DNA of 64,000 nucleotides from an uncultured Clostridia bacterium (GTDB taxonomy: Bacteria > Bacillota > Clostridia > Christensenellales > CAG-917): NCBI GenBank assembly GCA_944358385.1, contig CALVQW010000009.1:1-64000 (forward strand). Reading direction: 5' to 3'. Below, in pieces: positions 42,733 through 52,852 of this stretch. The notes below the pieces were generated by a model. The model was given only the letters and a program-made list of their open reading frames with translations. It was not told the DNA's origin and searched no databases. The position numbers and the translations under genes are program-made. Each line of letters starts with the position of its first letter. Within the stretch, counting starts at the first letter, position 1.

Positions 42733-45700
42733 CAGCAGATGGTGCTCACTCTGAACGTCATGTCCTCAAGGACGTCGAGAAGCGCCTCCACGGTGTCCTG
42801 CGAGGTGAACAGAGTGACGTTGTTCTCCACCGCGGCGCGGCGGATCTCGTAGCCGTCGCGTTTGGTGCTTTCCTCATTGAGGTCGCGGGTGTTGATGACG
42901 TAGGTAACGTGCCCCTTCCTGATGCTTTCCAGGATCTCGTCGCTGCCCTCGCTGATCTTCGCCTTGGAGCGGGCGCGGATGCCGTGTTCGTGCAGGAAAT
43001 CCGCCGTACCTTTGGTCGCCTCGATGTTGAAGCCGAGGTCGTAGAATCTTTTTGCGATGGGCAGGAACGCCTCCTTGTCGCAGTCCGCGACGGTGAGGAA
43101 CACCGTGCCGTAGTTCTGCATGCTCATGCCCGACGCTTTGAGTGCCTTGTAGAGGGCGCGTTTCATGGACGTGTCGTAACCTATCGCCTCGCCCGTGGAC
43201 TTCATCTCCGGGGAGAGATAGACCTCCATGCCCTTGATCTTGGAGAAGGAGAAGGCGGGAGCTTTGACATACCACCTCTCGGGTTCCTTCTCGGGATAGA
43301 CGGAAGTGAAGCCCTGCTCTTTCAGGGAGATGCCGAGCATGACCTTGGTGCCGATGTCCGCGAGGGAGTAGCCCGACGCCTTGGAGATGAAGGGCACCGT
43401 CCTCGAAGAACGGGGGTTGACCTCGATGACATAGACGTCCTCTTTGTCGTCCACGATGAACTGGATGTTGTAAAGCCCGACGATGCCGATGCCGAGACCG
43501 AGCTTGACGGTGTAGTCGATGATCTTCTTCTTCGCTTCCTCGCTCACGCTGAACGTCGGATAGACGGAGATGCTGTCGCCGGAGTGGACGCCCGTGCGCT
43601 CGATGTGCTGCATGATTGCGGGACAGAACACGTCCTTGCCGTCGCACACCGCATCCACTTCAAGCTCCTTGCCGAGGATGTATTTGTCCACGAGGATGGC
43701 GTGTCCCGTCTCGAGTGCTGCCGCCGAACGCAGGTATTTGCCGAGGGCTTCCGGAGTGGACGCGATCTGCATCTGCCTGCCGCCGAGAACATAGCTTGGG
43801 CGCACAAGCACGGGATAACCGATCCTTTCCGCCACTTTAAGTCCGTCTTTGACGGTGAACACCGCCTCTCCCTTGGGCTGAGGGATGTGGAGATCGTTCA
43901 GTATCTTCTCAAAGCAGTCTCTGTCCTCCGCATTGCGGATGGCGGCGACGTCCGTGCCTATGATCTTCACTCCGAGCGCGTCCAGCTTGTCCGCGAGGTT
44001 GATGGCGGTCTGTCCGCCGAGGGAGACCACCACGCCGTCCGGCTTCTCAAGTTCGATGACGTTCATCACGTCCTCGACGGTGAGCGGCTCGAAGTAGAGC
44101 TTGTCCGAAGTGGTGTAGTCCGTGGAGACCGTCTCCGGGTTGTTGTTGATGATGATCGCCTCATAGCCCGCGTTCCTTATCGTCCAGATGGCGTGGACGG
44201 TGGAGTAGTCGAACTCGATGCCCTGCCCTATCCTGATGGGGCCGGAACCCAGCACTATGATCTTCTTGCGGTCGCTGACCTTGCTCTCCTGCTCCTCCTC
44301 GTAGGTGGAGTAGAAATAGGGGACGTAGCTCTCGAACTCGCCCGCGCAGGTGTCGATCATCTTGTATACGGGCATGATGCCAAGCTCGCGGCGTTTGAGG
44401 AAGATCTCCTCCTCGGTGGAGTGCCACACTTTGGCGAGATACTTATCAGAGAACCCGCGGCGTTTCGCCTCTTTGAACACGGCGACATCGAAGGGATTTG
44501 CCTTGACGACGGTCTCGAACTCCACGATCTCGCGGATCTTCTCCAGGAAGAACATGTCGATCTTGGTGCTGGACGCGATGAGACCGATGTCTCCGCCGCG
44601 CTCGAACAGCTCCGCTATGGCAAAGAGCCTGTCGTCCGTGCAGTCCTTGATGTAGTCGTAAAGCTCCTGCCTCGTCCAGGTGTCGAACTTGGGGATCCAG
44701 ATGTGGATGGCACCGATCTCCAGGGAGCGCAGTGCTTTGAGCAGGCTCTCCTCGAAGGTCCTGCCTATGCTCATCACCTCGCCCGTCGCCTTCATCTGCG
44801 TGCCCAGCTTGTTGGACGCCGTGGCGAATTTGTCGAAGGGGAATCGCGCCACCTTGGTGACGATGTAGTCGAGCGCAGGCTCGAAGGATGCGGGAGTGTT
44901 GGCGAGCATGATCTCGTCAAGATGCATGCCGAGAGCCACCTTCGCCGTCACGCGCGCTATGGGATAGCCGCTCGCCTTGGACGCGAGCGCGGAGGAACGC
45001 GACACGCGGGGGTTGACCTCGATGAGGTAATATTTGAAGGAGTGAGGATCGAGCGCGAACTGCACGTTGCACCCGCCCTCAATCTTGAGTTCGCGGATGA
45101 TCTTCAATGCGCTGTTGCGCAGCATCTGCACTTCCTTGTTGGTGAGCGTCTGCGCGGGCGCGACCACTATGCTGTCGCCCGTATGCACGCCGACGGGATC
45201 GAGGTTCTCCATGCTGCATATGGCGACCGCGGTGTCGTTGGCGTCGCGCATGACCTCGAACTCTATCTCCTTGAAGCCCTTGACGCTCTTTTCCACCAGC
45301 ACCTGCCCCACGGGAGAGAGCTGCAAGGCGTTCTTCATGATCTCGCAAAGCTCCTCTTCGTTCTCGGCAAAGCCGCCGCCCGTGCCGCCCAGCGTGAACG
45401 CGGGACGCAGCACCACGGGATAGCCGATGACTTGCGCCGCCTCCTTCGCCTCCTCGATGCTGTAAGTGATCTGAGAGGGAATGACAGGCTCGCCTATGCG
45501 CATGCACATCTCCTTGAATTTTTCGCGGTCCTCCGCCATTTCGATACTTTCAAGCGACGTTCCGAGCAGTTTAACGTTGCATTCGTCCAAAACACCGCTG
45601 TGCGCGAGTTTCATCGCAAGGTTAAGCCCCGTCTGTCCGCCGAGGGCGGGGACGATGGCGTCGGGACGCTCGTAGCGGATGATCCTAGCCACATATTCGA

Positions 45701-45911
45701 GGGTGAGCGGCTCCATGTATATCTTGTCCGCCATCATCTTGTCCGTCATTATGGTGGCGGGATTGGAGTTGGCAAGCACCACTTCGTAGCCCTCTTCCTT
45801 CAATGCTATGCACGCCTGCGTGCCCGCATAGTCGAACTCCGCCGCCTGCCCTATCACGATGGGACCGGATCCTATGACCAATACCTTCTTTATATCCGTT
45901 CTCTTAGGCAT
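42732..45911 (-). CDS. carB: Carbamoyl-phosphate synthase, large chain
   Basis: 1059 residues, full length. Two ATP-grasp halves (IGSGPIVIGQAAEFDYAG and LGSGPIRIGQGIEFDYS begin each), an oligomerisation region, and a C-terminal MGS-type allosteric domain from about 920. Supplies carbamoyl phosphate for pyrimidines. Overlaps carA by 8 bases. Confidence 0.97.
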   Translation of the reverse strand: MPKRTDIKKVLVIGSGPIVIGQAAEFDYAGTQACIALKEEGYEVVLANSNPATIMTDKMMADKIYMEPLTLEYVARIIRYERPDAIVPALGGQTGLNLAMKLAHSGVLDECNVKLLGTSLESIEMAEDREKFKEMCMRIGEPVIPSQITYSIEEAKEAAQVIGYPVVLRPAFTLGGTGGGFAENEEELCEIMKNALQLSPVGQVLVEKSVKGFKEIEFEVMRDANDTAVAICSMENLDPVGVHTGDSIVVAPAQTLTNKEVQMLRNSALKIIRELKIEGGCNVQFALDPHSFKYYLIEVNPRVSRSSALASKASGYPIARVTAKVALGMHLDEIMLANTPASFEPALDYIVTKVARFPFDKFATASNKLGTQMKATGEVMSIGRTFEESLLKALRSLEIGAIHIWIPKFDTWTRQELYDYIKDCTDDRLFAIAELFERGGDIGLIASSTKIDMFFLEKIREIVEFETVVKANPFDVAVFKEAKRRGFSDKYLAKVWHSTEEEIFLKRRELGIMPVYKMIDTCAGEFESYVPYFYSTYEEEQESKVSDRKKIIVLGSGPIRIGQGIEFDYSTVHAIWTIRNAGYEAIIINNNPETVSTDYTTSDKLYFEPLTVEDVMNVIELEKPDGVVVSLGGQTAINLADKLDALGVKIIGTDVAAIRNAEDRDCFEKILNDLHIPQPKGEAVFTVKDGLKVAERIGYPVLVRPSYVLGGRQMQIASTPEALGKYLRSAAALETGHAILVDKYILGKELEVDAVCDGKDVFCPAIMQHIERTGVHSGDSISVYPTFSVSEEAKKKIIDYTVKLGLGIGIVGLYNIQFIVDDKEDVYVIEVNPRSSRTVPFISKASGYSLADIGTKVMLGISLKEQGFTSVYPEKEPERWYVKAPAFSFSKIKGMEVYLSPEMKSTGEAIGYDTSMKRALYKALKASGMSMQNYGTVFLTVADCDKEAFLPIAKRFYDLGFNIEATKGTADFLHEHGIRARSKAKISEGSDEILESIRKGHVTYVINTRDLNEESTKRDGYEIRRAAVENNVTLFTSQDTVEALLDVLEDMTFRVSTIC

Positions 45912-46998
45912 TTTTCTTCCACTCCTCTATGTTAAGAATGAATTTGTCGAAAAGTCTGATGCTGTCGCAGGGTCCGGGCGCGCTCTCGGGGTGGAACTGC
46001 ACCGAGAACACCTTGTTGCGCTTGTCCTCCACGCCCTCCACCGTGTTGTCCAGCAGGTTGACGTGCGTGACTTCAAGCCCCGTGCCTTTCAGGGACTTCT
46101 CGTCCACCGCGTAGCTGTGGTTCTGCGCCGTGATCTCGATGAATCCCGTCGTCTTGTCCAGGATGGGATGATTGCCGCCGCGGTGACCGAATTTCAGCTT
46201 GTAGGTCTTTGCTCCGTACGCGAGCGCGATGAGCTGATGTCCCATACAAACGCCCATCATTGGCACTTTGCCCTTCAACGCTTTCACCAGCTCCACCACC
46301 TCGGGGACGTTGACGGGATCGCCGGGGCCGTTGCTGAGGAACACTCCGTCCGGCTTCAACGCGAGGACGTCCTCCGCGCCTATGGTGTGAGGCACAACGA
46401 TGACGTTGCACCCCTTGTTGTTGAGGTTGCGCACCATCTGATTCTTGATGCCGCAGTCCACCGCCACGACATTGTAGCGGTGATTGGGGGTGCGGCTGTA
46501 CCACCTCTTCTTGCATCCCGCGCGGTCCACCTGATCGGTGGGATAGACATATTCCGCGATCCTCTTCATCACTTCCGCATCGGGAACGCTCTCGTCCGTG
46601 AGGCACGCCTTCATGGATCCTTTGTCACGGATGGTGCGCACCAGCTTGCGGGTGTCGATGCCCTGGATGCCAGGCACACCGTTCTCCTCCAAAAGCTCGG
46701 AGAGCGTCTTGGTGTAGCGGAAGTTGGAGGGCGCGTCGTTGTAATCGCGCACCACCATCGCTTTGAGCAGCAGGCTCTTGCTCTCGTAGTCCTCATCCGT
46801 GATGCCGTAGTTGCCGATGATGGGATAGGACATCACGAGGATCTGGTCGGTGTAGCTGGGATCGGAGATGATCTCCTGATAGCCCGCCATGGAGGTGTTG
46901 AAAACTATCTCCCCTATGGCATCGGACTGCGCTCCGAACCCGTAGCCGACATAGACGTCGCCGTTTTCCAGCACGAGTTTTCTTTTCACTCTTTCCAT
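45904..46998 (-). CDS. carA: Carbamoyl-phosphate synthase, small chain
   Basis: 364 residues. N-terminal CarA domain (VGYGFGAQSDAIGEIVFNTS) and class I glutaminase domain with nucleophile Cys in MMGVCMGHQLIALA and the C-terminal FHPESAPGP His/Glu pair. Overlaps pyrC by 13 bases. Confidence 0.97.
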   Translation of the reverse strand: MERVKRKLVLENGDVYVGYGFGAQSDAIGEIVFNTSMAGYQEIISDPSYTDQILVMSYPIIGNYGITDEDYESKSLLLKAMVVRDYNDAPSNFRYTKTLSELLEENGVPGIQGIDTRKLVRTIRDKGSMKACLTDESVPDAEVMKRIAEYVYPTDQVDRAGCKKRWYSRTPNHRYNVVAVDCGIKNQMVRNLNNKGCNVIVVPHTIGAEDVLALKPDGVFLSNGPGDPVNVPEVVELVKALKGKVPMMGVCMGHQLIALAYGAKTYKLKFGHRGGNHPILDKTTGFIEITAQNHSYAVDEKSLKGTGLEVTHVNLLDNTVEGVEDKRNKVFSVQFHPESAPGPCDSIRLFDKFILNIEEWKKNA

Positions 46999-48233
46999 AT
47001 GATTTCTCCGTTCAGTATCGTCATAGTGTTTTTTGCTCTCACTTTCATGCCCTCAAAAGGTGTGCTGCTGCCCTTGGACGCGCTCTCCGCTCCTCTCACC
47101 GTCCACTCGCGGGAGAGGTCGAACACCGCAAGATCCGCCCGCGCGCCGTCGCGGATGTCCCCGCCCGGCAGCCCGAACCGCGCAAGAGGCGCGCCGGACA
47201 TCGCCTCTACAAGGCGGTGCAGGGAGATCACACCCTTTCTCACCAGCTCGGTGTACAGCACGGGGAAGGCGAATTCCAGCCCGATGACGCCCATGAGACT
47301 GCCCCGAAGCCCCTTGGATTTCTCCTCGTCGGAGTGGGGAGCGTGATCCGTCGCCACCATGTCCACGGTGCCGTCCGCAAGCCCTTCCAGGAGGGCGTCT
47401 CTGTCCGCCGCAGTGCGTATGGGCGGATTCATCTTGAACCTGCCCTCGTCTTTGAGGTCGTCCTCGGTGAGGAGAAGATAGTGCGGGGCGGTCTCGCAGG
47501 TCACGTCGACGCCGCGCGCCTTGGCGCGCCTTACGATGTCCACGCTCTCCTTGGTGGAAACATGGCAGACGTGATAGCTCACTCCCGTCTCCTCCGCGAG
47601 CGCGACATCGCGCTCCACCATCTTCCACTCGCTCTCGGAGCATATACCTTTATGTCCGTGCGCGCGCGCGTAAGCTCCGTCGTGGATGTAGCCGCCGCGG
47701 AGCAGCTCATTCACTTCGCAATGCGCGGCGATCACCTTGCCGCACGCCTTGACGCGGCGCATCGCCTCGCGCATCAGAGCCTCGCTCTGCACCCCTTTGC
47801 CGTCGTCGGAGAACCCGATCACATGAGGAGCAAGCTCCTCTATCGCCGAGAGTTCCTCCCCTTTTTCGCCCACCGTGAGGGCGGCATAAGGGTACACTCC
47901 CGTCCGCGCCGTGCGCATAATGGCGTCAAGTTCGGGCGCAAGCCCTTCGAGGCTGTCGGGGACGGGATCGAGATTGGGCATGGCAAAGAGCGCGGTATAT
48001 CCCGCTCTCGCGCCGCTCTCGCTGCCCGTCGCTATACTCTCCTTATAAAAAAAGCCCGGCTCCCGCAGATGAACGTGTGCATCCGCAAGACCGGGGAATA
48101 TGACTTGTCCGTCTATCTCGTCCTCCGTGACGGCGAGGGAGGGAGAGAGAAATACCTTCCCGTCCGACACGGTCACCGTGCCTTTCCTGAACCCTTCGGT
48201 CGTATAATAGACGGCGTTTTCAAAGACGAGCAT
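46986..48233 (-). CDS. pyrC: Dihydroorotase
   Basis: 415 residues, type I amidohydrolase. Metal site DAHVHLREPGF, then IAAHCEV, CHVSTKESVDI and MVATDHAPHSDEEK. Closes carbamoyl aspartate to dihydroorotate. First gene of the pyr cluster; GGGAGAAG precedes the start. Leader is only about 20 bases, so no PyrR-type attenuator fits there. Confidence 0.95.
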   Translation of the reverse strand: MLVFENAVYYTTEGFRKGTVTVSDGKVFLSPSLAVTEDEIDGQVIFPGLADAHVHLREPGFFYKESIATGSESGARAGYTALFAMPNLDPVPDSLEGLAPELDAIMRTARTGVYPYAALTVGEKGEELSAIEELAPHVIGFSDDGKGVQSEALMREAMRRVKACGKVIAAHCEVNELLRGGYIHDGAYARAHGHKGICSESEWKMVERDVALAEETGVSYHVCHVSTKESVDIVRRAKARGVDVTCETAPHYLLLTEDDLKDEGRFKMNPPIRTAADRDALLEGLADGTVDMVATDHAPHSDEEKSKGLRGSLMGVIGLEFAFPVLYTELVRKGVISLHRLVEAMSGAPLARFGLPGGDIRDGARADLAVFDLSREWTVRGAESASKGSSTPFEGMKVRAKNTMTILNGEIIWKE

Positions 48234-48256
48234 TGGCTTCTCCCTAAATTTTTTCC

Positions 48257-48284
48257 ATTATATCACACGCGCGCGCGTTTGCAA
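48257..48284 (-). promoter_or_regulatory. Promoter of the pyr cluster
   Basis: Minus strand TTGCAA, ACGCGCGCGCGTGTGA (16), TATAAT. The spacer matches those of gyrB and the 53.7 kb promoter. Confidence 0.75.
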
Positions 48285-48378
48285 GCGTAATGGGGCAAAT
48301 TTTTTTCTCGATTTTCTCGCGTTTTCCGCGGAGCGTCTCCCGCCGCCGCCTTCCCGCCGCCCTCTCCTTCCGGACATG

Positions 48379-48411
48379 AAAACGGGGACTTGCATTGCAA
48401 GTCCCCGTAAG
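48379..48411 (-). terminator. Terminator of the three-gene membrane operon
   Basis: Minus strand ACGGGGACTTGCA pairs with TGCAAGTCCCCGT, then TTTTC. Confidence 0.85.
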
Positions 48412-48422
48412 CATCGGTCACG

Positions 48423-50384
48423 TCACATCGTGTCACCCGAAGTCGGCACCGTGTCGTCCTCGGGCACAGCCGTGCCGTAGGGCGCGTATGCATCTGCGGG
48501 TGCGGATGCGTAATCCACGGGTGCGGACGCGTCGACGTCGTCGGCTACTGCCGCTCCGTCTCCGCCCGCCGTCTCGGCGGCGAGTTCCGCATTGTCCTTG
48601 TACGCCTTCTTGATGCGCTCTTTGATCTCACGGCACATGCCCGCCGCAAACGCGAGCATGACGGAGACCGCGCCGAAGATGTACAGCCATTCGCGCAGGG
48701 ACATGACGCCGATCACCGCGAAGAGGAGGCTGTTGGATTCCATCCAGGTCATGTACTGATAGCCGTGCATACCCACTTCCACGTTGGTGGGAGAAATTGC
48801 GATCTCGATCTGCCCGTCATCATTGACGCAGAGGTTGAGGTAAAGTCCCGCACCGCCCGTCGCCGCCATGACGACATCCGTCACCGCGGTGACGACCTTG
48901 TCAACGAGTCCGCTGACATCGGTGCCGATCGCCGTGTTGAGGAGCTGCCCGACCAGAGGAAGCAGATCGGTGAGCGGCTGAGGATCGCAAATGCCGGGAA
49001 CGATGCCGTTGATCGTCTTTGCGGCATCCGCGCCGAGCAGGCTTCCGAGGTCGACGATCATGTTATCTATCGCCGCGACATCCATGTTCTTGCCGTCCAT
49101 GTCGAGGATGCTCCACTGTCTGGGCGCACGGATGTAGCCGCCGGAGACGGTCGCGTTGCCGTCCTCGTCCTCGGTGTAGGTGGGGATGATGACCGCACCC
49201 TCGCCGTACTTGACGCCATCCACCGTCTTTTTGAGGACTGCCTTGGTCTCATCGGCGTTCCAAGCGAGCACCGTCTCATCCAAGGCATAGGCGTTGAGGA
49301 TGGCAAGCACTTCGTCCTTTGCGTAAAGCTCGAGGAAGTAGGTGCCTTCCGGCTCCACCACTTCGCCGTCCACGATGTCCGCCTGCTCGTTCTCGGTGTA
49401 GGTGTAGCCCTTGTCGAGGAGGAGCCTGATGACGACGGGGACGGTCATCCTGCCGGACGTCGCATAAAGGATCATGCTGTCGTCGTAGGTGAGGTAGCCG
49501 TCATTCTTGAGGCTGGCGTAGTTGTTCTCGTACAGTTCCGCGATCCTGGGGTTGCTCATGCCCTCTTCGGCAAGCTGCTCAAAGGTGGGGAAGATCTTTT
49601 CCGTGATCGCGTGGCACATCGCCTGTCTGGGAAGATATCCGAAGCCGGGGAAGACCTTCGTCTGATAGACCTGCCCCCAGCCGTTGCCGTCGGCGACACC
49701 GACGGAATAGGCGGCATCGGTCAGGAGATAGTTGTCGTAGATGAAGTCGAACAGCTCTTTGTAGAGAGGATCGGAGAAGAACCACTCGTCATAACCCTCG
49801 CGGTCCTCAAGATAGGCGTATGAGTAGATGGTGTCCACGATGCCCTTTGCACTTGCAATGACTTCGCTGTCCGTTTTCAGAGTCTCGTATTCGAACTGCG
49901 GATCGTAGTTGCCGTTGAGCAGGTTGAGCATGATGAACTTGCGGTCGAGCTGTGCGTTGAATTCCGACTGCTCCTCTGCAAGTTGTGCGTTGCTGAGGTC
50001 CTCATAGAAGAGGGTGCTGGATGTGAGCTGTGCAAGCACGTCGGGCAGGACCACGTCGAGCATGACTGCGATGAAGGACGTGAGCATGACTGCCGCAATG
50101 ATGATGGACACCGTCTTCATGAGCACGCTGCGTTTGCTCCTCTTGCTCAAAGAGATGCACATGACCACGATGATGAACACGAGGCAGAGCACACCCGCAA
50201 GGATGACGCCGACGAAGGGCCAGAAGGAATAGTAAGGCACCAGGTCGTACATCTGGATGGCAAACACGGCGGTGAGAACGACGATGAGAGGCAGGCTCAG
50301 CAAATAGAAGATAACTTCGAGCACTGTGAGTCCCGCGATCTTGGCGGAATTGGGATTCTTCTTTTCAGCCTTGGCGTTTTTCAT
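48423..50384 (-). CDS. Membrane protein with a large outside domain, unknown function (paralogue of upstream gene)
   Basis: 653 residues. Three N-terminal membrane segments (about 20-120), an outside domain of about 450 residues (Tyr/Asp/Glu-rich), one membrane segment near 590 (LREWLYIFGAVSVMLAFAAG) and an acidic Ala/Asp-rich cytoplasmic tail. VIFYLLSLPL, VMLDVVLPDVLAQL and MHGYQYMT match positions in the product of 50386 (VVFYALGLPL, VVLDLVIPVKLDAI, MHGYVIGS), so the two are paralogues. No known family recognised. AGGAGG nine bases before ATG 50384; it starts 1 base after the previous stop. Confidence 0.75.
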   Translation of the reverse strand: MKNAKAEKKNPNSAKIAGLTVLEVIFYLLSLPLIVVLTAVFAIQMYDLVPYYSFWPFVGVILAGVLCLVFIIVVMCISLSKRSKRSVLMKTVSIIIAAVMLTSFIAVMLDVVLPDVLAQLTSSTLFYEDLSNAQLAEEQSEFNAQLDRKFIMLNLLNGNYDPQFEYETLKTDSEVIASAKGIVDTIYSYAYLEDREGYDEWFFSDPLYKELFDFIYDNYLLTDAAYSVGVADGNGWGQVYQTKVFPGFGYLPRQAMCHAITEKIFPTFEQLAEEGMSNPRIAELYENNYASLKNDGYLTYDDSMILYATSGRMTVPVVIRLLLDKGYTYTENEQADIVDGEVVEPEGTYFLELYAKDEVLAILNAYALDETVLAWNADETKAVLKKTVDGVKYGEGAVIIPTYTEDEDGNATVSGGYIRAPRQWSILDMDGKNMDVAAIDNMIVDLGSLLGADAAKTINGIVPGICDPQPLTDLLPLVGQLLNTAIGTDVSGLVDKVVTAVTDVVMAATGGAGLYLNLCVNDDGQIEIAISPTNVEVGMHGYQYMTWMESNSLLFAVIGVMSLREWLYIFGAVSVMLAFAAGMCREIKERIKKAYKDNAELAAETAGGDGAAVADDVDASAPVDYASAPADAYAPYGTAVPEDDTVPTSGDTM

Positions 50385-50385
50385 T

Positions 50386-52722
50386 TCACAGCACCTCCTC
50401 GTCTTTTTTCGTTTCGACAAGTGGCTCGGTGCCCTCCGTGGGAACGGCATCCGCGGTCACTATCGCGTCCGCCTCGGCAGCGTCTGCATCGGCGGCTTCC
50501 TTTTTGAGTTGTTTCTTGGATTTTTTGGCTTGTTCCTGTCCGGTGGCGTAGAGCATCTCCTTCTCCGCAGCCGCTCCGCTCAGCAGGATGAAGAGCAGGA
50601 CGAAAGGCATGAAGCAGACGAGGCATTCTCTCACTCCGAGGAGAGGATAGAGCCAACGCTTGTAGGAGAGTTCCGTCTTGAACTGGATGACTTCTTCATA
50701 GCTTGCGGGAACGGTGGTGGAATAGCTGCCGTTGCCGAGCGTGTCACCCGCGATGAGGGAGGAACCGGGGACGAGGACGGAGCCGATCACATAGCCGTGC
50801 ATACCGCCTTCGTACACCGCTCTCTCGTAGTTTGCAAGCTGCTCGCCGTATTCGCGCGCCGCCGCCTTGAGTTCCTCGTCACCGGAAGCCTTGTTCTCCG
50901 CCGCCTCGGCATAGAACTCGTAGAGGGGCTTGATGACGGGATCGGAATACCAATACAGCGCGGAAAGCAGATTGGAGATGATGCCGTAGAGCATGTTCTC
51001 GGTGGCGTCCGCATCGGAAACGGTGGCGGGATCAAGCTCGATCAGGCCGGTGATGTCGCCGACGATGCTGATGAGTCCGCTCACAAGACCGAAGATGGTG
51101 CCGACAGTGCCGATGGTGCCGGAGCCGCCGCCGTTGAGCACGTCATAGACGATCTCCGCAACGGTCGTGTACGGCACTCTCGCGGTGGTGCCTGCGGCTT
51201 CGTAACGGGTGATGTCCGCCTGCTTCACAAGGTCGTCGAGCAGAGAGCTGAGACCGCTTATGAGGCGGGAGTCCAGACCAAGCTCATATCTGTTCGCTCC
51301 GACGATGCCGCCAAGCTCGATGGTGAGGATGTCCTCGCCTGCGTCGTTCTGTTCTATGGTGACGACGATGGAGATGTCCTCCTTGCCCGCCTCGGTGGCT
51401 TCGATCACTATGCTGAGCTGGTTGGAGGTGGGTGAAGTTATGTTGACGCCGTCCAGGAAACTTCCGATCATTCCGAGAAGATCACCGAGGTTCGCGCAGA
51501 TGTGTTTGATGGCGGGACCGAGCGCGCCGCCGCCGAGTGCGACGCCGAGCGCGTCAAGGACATTCTCGAGTTCCTCACGAGTGAGGGAGAAATCCGCATC
51601 CGTCACATCGCCGTTGAGGTCGACTTTCTGGTTCCACACCCACTTCTCATATTCGGACGCTTCGCCGTCGGGACCGTAGTACTCGCTGCGCAGTTCCAGG
51701 GCTTCTTCCATGATCTCCGCATCGGAAGGCAGAGTCCCCTTCTTGCCGAGTGCGACCTCGTCGGAGATCTCGCCCATCCTTATCTGGGAATAGTAGTAGT
51801 CCTCAAGGATCTCGAGTGCGACGTCGATGCCGTAGACATAGCCGTCGGAGAGCTGTCCGCCGTGGTTGTAGGAGGCATAGCCGTAAACGCCGTCCTTCAT
51901 CTCCGCCGTATACTCGTTGCGGTACCACAGTCCGTTGGTCGCGCCGAGATAGTAGTTCTCAAAGACGATGTCGTTGACGACGAGCTGCCCATTCCCGTTG
52001 GTGGAAACGGTCGCGGTCTCGCCGCCCACGGTCACCGTGGTGTCCGCTTTGACCAGCTTGTTCGCATACGCCGCTCCTTCAAACGGTGCCTTACCCGTCG
52101 CGTCATTGAAGAGTCGTCCGAAGGTGACAGGGGTGTTGGCGGTGTTGTTGGCAGTGCCGCTCTTGGTGCCGCCGTACATCCCTATATTATAGGTCCGCAG
52201 GAAACCGTCGACGCCCTGGACGAAGTAGTAGTTGTTGCTCTCATACTTGCCGTTGGGCGTCCAGCTCGCGCTGGTGCGGGTGTAGAAGTGTCCCTTCTCG
52301 TCTGCATAGCTCGCTATGGTGACTCCTTCGGGAAGCTCGGACGCGATGGCGTCCAGCTTGACGGGGATGACCAGATCCAGCACCACGACGGGGGCAAGCA
52401 TGACAACGAGCGTCACGATGCCTACAAGCAAAGTGCGCGCCCGTCTGTTCTTGACCACTTTCGTGAAGATGATCTGCATAACGGCGATCAGAAGCCATAC
52501 GCCTGCCGCGATCCACACGCCGTAAAGCGCGGTGCCGTTGAACAGCACTTTCATATTTGCGAACAACTCCGTGGCAGCCGGACCGTTGTAGGCGAATTCG
52601 CCCACATATTCGGTCGCCGCGGTGATGATGACCGCAAACATGAACAGAGGCAGACCCAGAGCATAAAAGACCACTTTCAACGTACGGAAAAGTTTGACCT
52701 TGTTCTTGCTGCGCTGATCCAT
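50386..52722 (-). CDS. Membrane protein with a large outside domain, unknown function
   Basis: 778 residues. Same topology as the next gene: three N-terminal membrane segments, an outside region of nearly 600 residues, a segment near 715 (ECLVCFMPFVLLFILLSGAA) and a charged Lys then Ala/Glu tail. The outside part contains hydrophobic patches (TIGTVGTIFGLVSGLISIVG) that could be amphipathic or membrane-touching. A receptor, cell-surface scaffold or transporter accessory role is possible; nothing decides. ATG 52722 follows AGGAGA; the longer frame runs through the end of the lipoprotein gene. Confidence 0.75.
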   Translation of the reverse strand: MDQRSKNKVKLFRTLKVVFYALGLPLFMFAVIITAATEYVGEFAYNGPAATELFANMKVLFNGTALYGVWIAAGVWLLIAVMQIIFTKVVKNRRARTLLVGIVTLVVMLAPVVVLDLVIPVKLDAIASELPEGVTIASYADEKGHFYTRTSASWTPNGKYESNNYYFVQGVDGFLRTYNIGMYGGTKSGTANNTANTPVTFGRLFNDATGKAPFEGAAYANKLVKADTTVTVGGETATVSTNGNGQLVVNDIVFENYYLGATNGLWYRNEYTAEMKDGVYGYASYNHGGQLSDGYVYGIDVALEILEDYYYSQIRMGEISDEVALGKKGTLPSDAEIMEEALELRSEYYGPDGEASEYEKWVWNQKVDLNGDVTDADFSLTREELENVLDALGVALGGGALGPAIKHICANLGDLLGMIGSFLDGVNITSPTSNQLSIVIEATEAGKEDISIVVTIEQNDAGEDILTIELGGIVGANRYELGLDSRLISGLSSLLDDLVKQADITRYEAAGTTARVPYTTVAEIVYDVLNGGGSGTIGTVGTIFGLVSGLISIVGDITGLIELDPATVSDADATENMLYGIISNLLSALYWYSDPVIKPLYEFYAEAAENKASGDEELKAAAREYGEQLANYERAVYEGGMHGYVIGSVLVPGSSLIAGDTLGNGSYSTTVPASYEEVIQFKTELSYKRWLYPLLGVRECLVCFMPFVLLFILLSGAAAEKEMLYATGQEQAKKSKKQLKKEAADADAAEADAIVTADAVPTEGTEPLVETKKDEEVL

Positions 52723-52852
52723 ATCATGTCTCCTTTTTTTACCTGCGCAGAGGACACGGCTCTCGCCTGTCCTCCCCGTTGATACCGGTTCTGCGGCAAA
52801 AGCCGCATTCCCCTTTCCGTGCGCCCAGCCCTTTCGGCGCGTATTCCTCCGC

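Noticed and set aside
48234..48300. PyrR-type attenuator before pyrC
   Set aside because: The predicted leader is about 20 bases with no hairpins, too short for attenuation.
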